A stretch of DNA of 55,611 nucleotides from Priapulus caudatus (Eukaryota; Priapulida; Priapulimorpha; Priapulimorphida; Priapulidae): assembly GCF_000485595.1 (NCBI RefSeq), contig NW_014577074.1:711713-767323 (forward strand), in the 5' to 3' direction. The notes beneath the pieces are model-generated. The model had not been told where the DNA came from, searched no databases, and saw only the letters and a list, made by a program, of their open reading frames with translations. Made by a program: the position numbers and the translations under genes. Below are positions 48,845 through 55,611 of the stretch, in pieces. The stretch's first letter is position 1. Every line of letters begins with the position of its first letter.

Positions 48845-51200
48845 CACTACCCATGTAACTGCAGCATGTATGGCAGCTACCCGACCCTGCTACTGCAGCC
48901 TGTATGGCACCCGCCCACACAACCCTGCTACTGCAGCCTGTATGGCACCCATCCACACAACCCTGTACTCGCAGCCTGTATGGCACCCACCCACACAACC
49001 CTGGTACTGCCAGCCTGTATGCGCAGCCCATCACACACCTGCTACTGCAGCCTGTAATGGCACCCACCCACACAACCGGCTACTGCGAGCCTGTATGGCA
49101 CCCACCCACACAACCCTGCTACTGCAGCCTGTATGGCACCCATCCACACAACCCTGGTACTGCAGCCTGTATGGCACCCACCCACACAACCCTGGCTACT
49201 GCAGCCTGTATGGCACCCATCCACACAACCCTGGTACTGCAGCCTGTATGGCACCCACACACAACCCTGCTACTGCCAGCCTGTATGGCACCCACCCACA
49301 CAACTCGGTACTGCCAGCCTGTATGGCACCATCACACAAACCCTGCTACTGGCAGCCTGTATGGCACCCACCACACAACCCTGCTACTGCAGCCTGTATG
49401 GCACCCAGCCCACACAACCCTGCTACTTGCAGCCTGCCGTATGGCACCCCCACACAACCCTGCTACTCAGCCTGTATGGCATCCCACACACCAACCCTGT
49501 AACTGGCAGCCTGTATGGCACCCACCACACAACCTGCTACTGCAGCCTGTATGGCATCCACCCACACAACCCTGCTACTGCAGCCTGTATGGCACCCACC
49601 CACACAACCCTGCTACTGCAGCCTGTAGCACCCACCCACACAACCCTGCTACTGGCAGCCTGTATGGCACCCACACAACCCTGCTACTGCAGCCTGTATG
49701 ACACCCACCCACACAACCCTGCTACTGCAGCCTGTATGACACCCACCCACACAACCCTGCTACTGCATCCTGTAGTGTATGGCAACCACCCACCCAACCC
49801 TGCTACACCAGCCTGTATGGCACCCACACAACCCTGCTACTGCAGCCTGTATGGCACCCACCCACACAACCCTGCTACTGCAGCCTGTATGACACCCACC
49901 ACACAACCCTGCTACTGCATCCTGTATGGCACCATCCAACCCTCGCACTGCAGCCTGTAGGCACCCACACACACAACCCTGCTACTGCATCCTGTATGGC
50001 ACCACCCACACAACCCTGCTTACTGCAGTGTATGGCACCCACACACACAACCCTGCTACTTGCCCAGCCCTGTATGGCACCTACCCACCCAACCCTGCCT
50101 ACAGCAGCCTGTATGCGCACCCCCCAAACCCTGGCTACTGCATCCTGTATGGCACCCACCACACAACCCTGCCTACTGCCAGCCTGTATGGCACCCACAC
50201 CAACCCTGCACGCAGCCTGTACTGCACCCACACACATAACCCTGCTACTGCCATCCTGTATGGCACCTACCCACCAACCCTGCTACAGCAGCCTGGTATG
50301 GCACCCACCCACCCAACCCTGCTACTGCAGCCTGTATGGCACCCACCACACAACCCTGCTACGCATCCTGAGGTTATGGCAACCACACACACAACCCTGC
50401 CTACTGCAGCCTGTATGGCACCCACTCACACAACCTGCTACTGCAGCCTGTATGGCACCCACCCACACAACCCTGCTACTGCAGCCTGTATGGCACCCAC
50501 CCACACAACCCTGCTACTGCAGCCTGTATGGCACCCATCCAACCCTGCTACTGCAGCCTGTATGGCACCATCCAAACCCTGCTACTGCATCCTGTATGGC
50601 CACCCACCCACCCAACCCTCGCTACATCAGCCTGTATGGCACCCACACAACCCTGCTACTGCAGCCCTGTATGGCACCCATCAACCCTGTACTGGCATCC
50701 TGTATGGCACCACCCACCCAACCCTGCTACTGCCAGCCTGTATGGCACCCACACACCCTAGCTACTGCAGCCTGTATGGCACCACACCACCAACCCTGCC
50801 TACTGCAGCCTGTGATGGCACCCACCCACCCAAACCCTTGCTAAGACTGAGGCCCAGACCACCTACCAGTGGATGGCACCACACAACCCTGCTACTGCAG
50901 CCTGTTCATGGAATCCACCCTGCTACTCATCCGGTATGGCACCCACCCACCCACCCTGCTAACTGCAGCCTGTATGCGCACCCAACCCACACACCCTGCT
51001 ACGGTCAAGCCTGGATCGCACCCATCCACCCTGCTACTGTCCAGGTCGCTGTTATGGCACCCACCCACCCACCGCTGTACAGCAGCCCTGTCTATGGACA
51101 CCCACACAATCCTGCTACTGCATCCTGTAGTGTATTGCACCACCCACCCACCCTGGCGACAGCAGCACCTGGTATGACACCCACCACTCACACAAGCCCT
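48845..51200. repeat. 38-bp minisatellite
   Basis: About 60 copies of a 38-bp unit containing CCCTGCTACTGCAGCCTGTA and TGGCACCCACCCACACAA (e.g. 49581 to 49619). Copies at 49,540-49,920 and 50,400-50,560 are clean; elsewhere, especially past 49,920 and from 50,580 on, single-base gains and losses are frequent. The long Tyr/His/Pro/Thr/Cys frames in all three plus frames are repeat translations. No flanking exon was found. Confidence 0.97.
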
Positions 51201-51239
51201 AATGCCATTGCCGCTAGTGTGATGAAACCTCACCCCCCC

Positions 51240-51760
51240 CCCCCCGCGTACTGCGCCTAGTACGGCACTACTCGCCACATCCTGGGAACTTCAGCCCTAA
51301 GCCGTGGCGGGCGCTGGACGGTGATCATGGCACTACGTGTCGAGCAAATACACAGTTGTCTGTTTGCGTCAGAAGCGGAAGGCACGATGCCCCAAGCGGG
51401 AAGCCCTGCCACACCACCCGCGGCGGGAGGTCAGCGCAACTTGAGCGTTGCAGAGAAATGTTTAATATATATGGATCTCATTATAGCCGACGAAAGTCCT
51501 CAATCAACCGGCTGGATCCATTAAGAAATGGTCAGAGCTGTGGTTATAATAGCCAGCGCTAGCTACTCTGGCTCTCCCGAGCGAGATCAGCGTACGCGCG
51601 TGCGCTATCTCAAAGAGCGAACAAACCGCCATAATAATAAAGAGGCAGCTATTTGACAGGAACTTAAAATATCAGGCGACGCAGGACCTACTGTAGACAC
51701 ACGCGAGCCGTTACATCACGCAGCGTCGCAAGTAGCCAGCCAGAAGCCGCCAAACGACAA
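51240..51760. other. GC-rich unique segment, no gene proven
   Basis: CpG-rich sequence with overlapping ~68-codon plus-strand frames (51321-51524, 51356-51562). No recognised domain. Palindromic GCGTACGCGCGTGCGC near 51590. It may be a promoter-like block or a remnant. Confidence 0.3.
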
Positions 51761-51769
51761 CAACAGCCA

Positions 51770-53070
51770 ACAGCGCTAGCAGGAGCAGAAGCCAGCAGAA
51801 GCGCCAGCATCGACAACAACGACAACCAACAGCAACACAAGTAGCAGTAGAAGCGAAGAAGCAACAACATCAACAGCAGCAGCACAGCGCAGCAACCAGC
51901 AACAACACACAACAACAACAACAACAACAACAACAACACAACCGCAACAACAGCAGTTTGCACAGTAGTAAGCCAAGCAACAAAATTACAGCAGCCAGCA
52001 GCAACAACAACAGCAACAACCAACAAGCAACAGCAGCACACACCAACAACAACAGCCGAGTAGCAGTAGAAGCCAAGATCAACAACCCGGCAACAGCAGT
52101 AGCAGCAGCCAACAACAACACAACAACACAACTGACAACAACAACGAGCCAACAGCAGCAGCAACAACAACAGCAGTAGCAGTAAGCAAGCAAATCAAAC
52201 AACGCGGCACAGCAGTATCAGTAGTGCAGCAGTAGCAGCAGCAGTAGCAGCAGCAGCAGCCAACAACAGTAGCAGTAGCAAGCAGTACTGTATTAGCTAG
52301 CGTAGCAGGATGTAGCAGTACAGCAGCACCAAGCAGTAGTCAGCAGCAGCAGCAGTGGCAGTAGGCAGCAGTTAGCAGGAGAGTAGCCGATAGCAGTAGC
52401 CAGTAGCCAGTAGCCTAGCTAGCGGCTAGCAGGTAGCAGAGCGTATAGCAGTAGCAGCTAGCAGTAAGGCAGTTTAGCAGTTGCAGTAGCAGTAGCAGTA
52501 GCAGTAGCAGTAGCATGGGCAGCAGTAGTATTGAATAGCAGTAGCAGTAGGAGTAGCCTCCGTAGCAGCATTAGTAGTAGCAGTGGCAGTAGCAGTAGCG
52601 ATAGCAGTAGCAGTTAGCAGCAGTAGCAGCAGCACCAGCTAGTAGCAAATAGCCAGTAACATCAGCCAGTCATAGGCCAGTATGTAGCAGTAGGAAGAGT
52701 AAGGAGTAGTAAACACAGAGCAAGTAGGCAGTAGTAATAGCCAGTAGCAGTAGTCAGTAGCCAGTAGCAGTAGCAGTAGCATAAGTAGCCAGTAGCAGCT
52801 AGCAGTAGCAGTTCGCCTAGTCGCAGTAATCACTAGCGTAGCAGTAGCAGTAGCCAGTAGCAGTAGCAGTAGCAGTAGCAGCAGTGGTATGAATAGCAGT
52901 AGCAGTAGGAGTAGCTCGTACAGCAGTCAGCACAGTAGGCAGTAGCGCAGAGCCAGCAGTAGCGCAGCAGCAGCAGCAGTAGCAGCAGTAGAGCAGCAGC
53001 AGCACAGCAGTCAGCAGCAGCAGTAGCGCAGGCAGCAGCAAGCAGCTTAGCAGCCAGCAGACAGCAGCAG

Positions 53071-53104
<34 letters not shown>

Positions 53105-53105
53105 G

Positions 53106-53173
<68 letters not shown>

Positions 53174-53226
53174 CAATAGCAGTAACAGCAGCAGTATAGC
53201 AGTAGCAGTAGCAGTAGGAGTAGTAT
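51770..53226. repeat. CAA/CAG then AGTAGC trinucleotide-type array
   Basis: CAACAA/CAGCAG-rich to ~52,200, then AGTAGC hexamers with many indels, ending in a ~90-bp CAG run (53,080-53,170). Poly-Leu, poly-Ala and poly-Cys frames on the minus strand are artefacts. The array resumes at 55370 after the LTR element. Confidence 0.95.
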
Positions 53227-53680
53227 TGTATTGGGAATAGTTTGTTGATCTCCGCTCCGACATCGTAGCAGCATCGAGTTAGCAAAATGTAGCAGGTTGT
53301 AGCAATGAGTAAAATTAAGATGATGTAGTCGCAGAATTTGCTCTTGAAGACTGGCTTTATTAGAAAACACGATACAAATATATATACACTACGGCGACCT
53401 AGGCACCCAAGCCTAGGCCCCGTGTCTCGACTTCGTCCGCTACATCTTGATAGGAAAGTCCGTACTCACGTACGTCTTCTGGGTAGGTAACTTTCTGATC
53501 TTTCGTCCGTGTCTATTTATATGTTTCCGAAAACCACCCGGCGACATTTCAATCCGACCCCCGGCCAATCACCGTCTGGGTCTATGGGGTTAGGGTGTGT
53601 GTATTGTTGTTACATTACAATAACAAGTTTAGACAATTAGTCGCAAAGCCCTAATTAGCCTGCAGCCCTACGATACAACA
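53227..53680 (-). repeat. 3' LTR of the non-autonomous element
   Basis: 454 bp. On the minus strand it carries a TATA-like TATATATATTTG (~53375-53390) and AATAAA (53361-53356), as expected for U3 and R. It lacks the ~45-bp insert seen near the end of the other LTR. Confidence 0.85.
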
Positions 53681-54840
53681 ATCCTTCCTTCCCTCTCGAA
53701 ATAATTCGTGTCCCCACGAAAATACAGTTATACATAAAAAACATTAAAAGTTAAAAACGTTAGTCTAAGGCTGCAACATCAAACAGTGTCATGATGGTGA
53801 GGTAAATCCTTGAGGTCCGAGAAGGGATGGAAAGTCCGGTTTTGAGACGAGTTGAGGGGGATATTGCTGCAGCTGTCTAGTGAAAATGAGCACTCATTTT
53901 CGTATCACAGGAAGGGGTCGACAGTCTGCAACGGTAACTCAACTCGAATCGGCATGGAAAGGCTAGGGAAGGATGGCCAAACAAGGATAACTCTTACCGC
54001 GTACAATACGTTAGTAAATCTGTTAATCAAAAGAAAACAAACAAACGACGAAACATAAAATACAGATATCACCGGCTAAGCTATATCGTAAACACAGATT
54101 CATAGCCAAATATTTGTTTATTAAAAATTTGAATTCGTGGTTTCGCTATGTCGTGGTATCGGCTAGCAGCCGTTACGTGACTCAAAAATGACGCGACGCG
54201 TGACGAAATCGGACGTACCCATTCCCGGGCGGAGCTGTTTTAGCTCGTTCGTCACCTTTAATTAAATATCTTCATTACGCACTATGGTGAGTTTGTACCG
54301 TAGTATGCCTATGTTGGCAGGGTCGCTAATTTCAGCTTACCCTATTGGCCACGTTCGAGGTCATACTTTAGAAGCGGCTAGGCGTCTCGCCTTTCTCATC
54401 GCATAGGCTTAATTACTATATCATACATCTCTCCTTTCGACGCTTTGAGTCACCGTCACGCCGTACAATGAAATTCGAATACCACGCTAGCTATTACTAC
54501 GTAAAATTCGCGCGCTGCTCGGCAATTCGCGAGCTATTTTACTGTTAATAAATTATTTCCGAATTTGTGGCTATGTATACAGTGAAATTACGATGTAGCT
54601 TTCCCTATCGTCGCCGTGTAGATTTCTTCTTCCTCTGCTCCTCGACCTTGCTCGGTGCGACCTGCTCGTCCGGGTTCTGGAGGCTATGATGAGGTATGTC
54701 TCTCCTTCTTCATCATCTGGGGGATCAGCCTAGCGTACGTAGCGAATGCGGAATCTTCTTCTCCTTCTTCGTATTCTTCTTCTTCTTCATCTGGGGGATT
54801 AGCGTAGCGAATGCAGATCTTTGCATCCTCCACCAATTAT
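53681..54840 (-). other. interior of the LTR element, non-coding
   Basis: Unique interior with a tandem pair of CTTCTTCATC..TGGGGGAT..TAGCGAATGC blocks near 54705-54815. There is a 68-codon plus frame and an 87-codon minus frame, the latter mostly LTR. No reverse transcriptase, protease or zinc-knuckle motif is present. Confidence 0.6.
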
Positions 54841-55369
54841 TGTAGTGGGAATAGTTTGTTGTTTTTGCTGCTCCGGCATCGTAGAATCGTAGAGTTCTAA
54901 AGTTGTTGATCTCCGCTCCGGCATCGTAGCAGCGTCGAGTTAGCAAATGGTAGCAGGTTGTAGCAACGAGTAAAGATGATGTAGTCACAGAATTTGCTCT
55001 TGAAGACTGGCTTCTCGTGACTTATTAGAAAACACGATGCAAATATATATGTACACTACGGCGACCTAGGCACCCAAGCCTAGGCCCCGTGTCTCGACTT
55101 CGTCCGCTACATCTCGATAGGAAAGTCCGTACTCACGTACGTCTCCTTGGTAGGTAACTTTCTGATCTTTCGTCCGTGTGTATATATATGTTTCCGAAAA
55201 CCACCCGGCGACATTTCAATCAGACCCCCGGCCAATCACCGTCTGGGTCTATGGGGTTAGGGTGCGCGTATTGTTGTTACATTACAATAACAACAATAAC
55301 TTGCTAGGGTTAGAAGTTTAGACAATTAGTCGCAAAGCCCTAATTAGCCCGCAGCCCTACGATACAACA
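54841..55369 (-). repeat. 5' LTR of the non-autonomous element
   Basis: 529 bp, longer than its partner by an internal duplication of CTCCGGCATCGTAG near 54870-54930, a short insertion at ~55015 and an extra AACAATAACTTGCTAGGG segment. Its AATAAA is degraded. Confidence 0.85.
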
Positions 55370-55611
55370 GTAGTAATAGTAGTAGCAGTAGGAGTAGCAG
55401 TAGCAGTAGGAGTAGTAGTAGTAGCAGTAGCAGTATGAGTACTAATAGTAGTAGCAGTAGGAGTAGCAGAAGCAGTAGCTGTATGAGTAGTAGTAGTAGC
55501 AGTAGTAGTAGCAGTAGCAGTAGCAGTAGCAGTAGCAGTAGCAGTAGCAGTAGCAGTAGCAGTAGCAGTAGCAGTAGCAGTAGCAGCAGCAGTAGCAGTA
55601 GCAGTAGCAGT
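55370..55611. repeat. (AGTAGC)n array to the window end
   Basis: Continues the array left of the LTR element. The last ~110 bp are almost perfect AGTAGC hexamers running off the window. Confidence 0.95.

Larger units (their letters stand above)
53227..55369 (-). mobile_element. non-autonomous LTR retrotransposon (TRIM/LARD-like), 2.1 kb
   Basis: Direct terminal repeats at 53227-53680 and 54841-55369 begin TGTTGTATCG and end ACA in minus orientation. Beside the minus-strand 5' LTR is a primer-binding-like TGGTGGAGGATGC (54835-54823), complementary to a tRNA 3' end finishing in CCA. A 16-purine tract GAGAGGGAAGGAAGGA (53697-53682) sits directly upstream of the 3' LTR. The 1.16-kb interior has no gag or pol. 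The element lies in an AGTAGC array, so its target duplication cannot be read. The two LTRs differ by indels and substitutions, so the insertion is not recent. Confidence 0.85.

Noticed and set aside
48813-51260. Frames up to 444 codons rich in YGTHPHNP
   Set aside because: Translations of the 38-bp minisatellite in all three plus frames. Composition follows the DNA repeat.
52817-53285. Poly-Leu, poly-Ala and poly-Cys proteins on the minus strand
   Set aside because: CAG-repeat translations; ends read into an LTR.
53222-55374. A 5-bp target duplication GTAGT around the LTR element
   Set aside because: Both flanks are AGTAGC repeat, so matching short words are expected by chance and the exact ends are uncertain by two bases.
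1-55611. CRISPR array or bacterial operon
   Set aside because: Introns, SINE, LTR and poly(A) signals show animal nuclear DNA; the tandem arrays have no unique spacers.

Overview
The window is nuclear DNA from an animal. Genes are split into many short exons with GT-AG introns, poly(A) signals are AATAAA, intergenic DNA is rich in repeats, and telomere-like CCCTAA tracts occur. Protein similarity and the style of the dispersed repeats (GTCCGTC-rich elements, a GCCCTCTAGTGG motif array, a tRNA-derived SINE) suggest a marine invertebrate, probably a bilaterian such as a lophotrochozoan. I cannot name the species.

Layout. 1-0.8 kb: end of an unidentified plus-strand gene (last exon 304-476, poly(A) signals 757-769). 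1.7-3.3 kb: the last two exons of an unidentified minus-strand gene, whose final intron carries a 12-bp satellite. 3.3-7.2 kb: dispersed repeats, TG/CA microsatellites and a 1.13-kb foldback element with ~460-bp inverted arms. 7.6-16.0 kb: a complete 12-exon FAF2 (UBXD8) orthologue on the plus strand, 444 aa with every splice phase closing. 16-19.7 kb: no gene recognised. 19.7-45.8 kb: a diacylglycerol kinase theta orthologue (DGKQ) on the minus strand. Nineteen exons plus a terminal exon give 863 residues through a stop; the N-terminus with the first C1 domain is missing. There are two candidate alternative last exons. 46-55.6 kb: mostly repeats, including a telomere-repeat-bearing inverted-repeat element, CTG/GGT and CAG/CAA/AGT arrays, a 38-bp minisatellite, and a 2.1-kb non-autonomous LTR element lying inside the AGTAGC array.

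The two recognised genes are convergent and independent. FAF2 is a membrane-anchored p97 cofactor of ER-associated degradation and lipid droplets. DGKQ turns diacylglycerol into phosphatidic acid. Nothing here suggests co-regulation.

The most unusual theme is minisatellites built on splice junctions. The ~2-kb DGKQ intron at 25393-27387 is almost entirely ~35-bp tandem copies of its own 5' splice-site region. A second 35-bp array abuts a DGKQ 3' splice site. The 12-bp satellite at 2.0-2.8 kb contains degraded copies of the acceptor of the neighbouring last exon. The centres of the long arrays are full of single-base indels while their edges are clean, which looks like unpolished long-read consensus, so copy numbers and internal details there should not be trusted.
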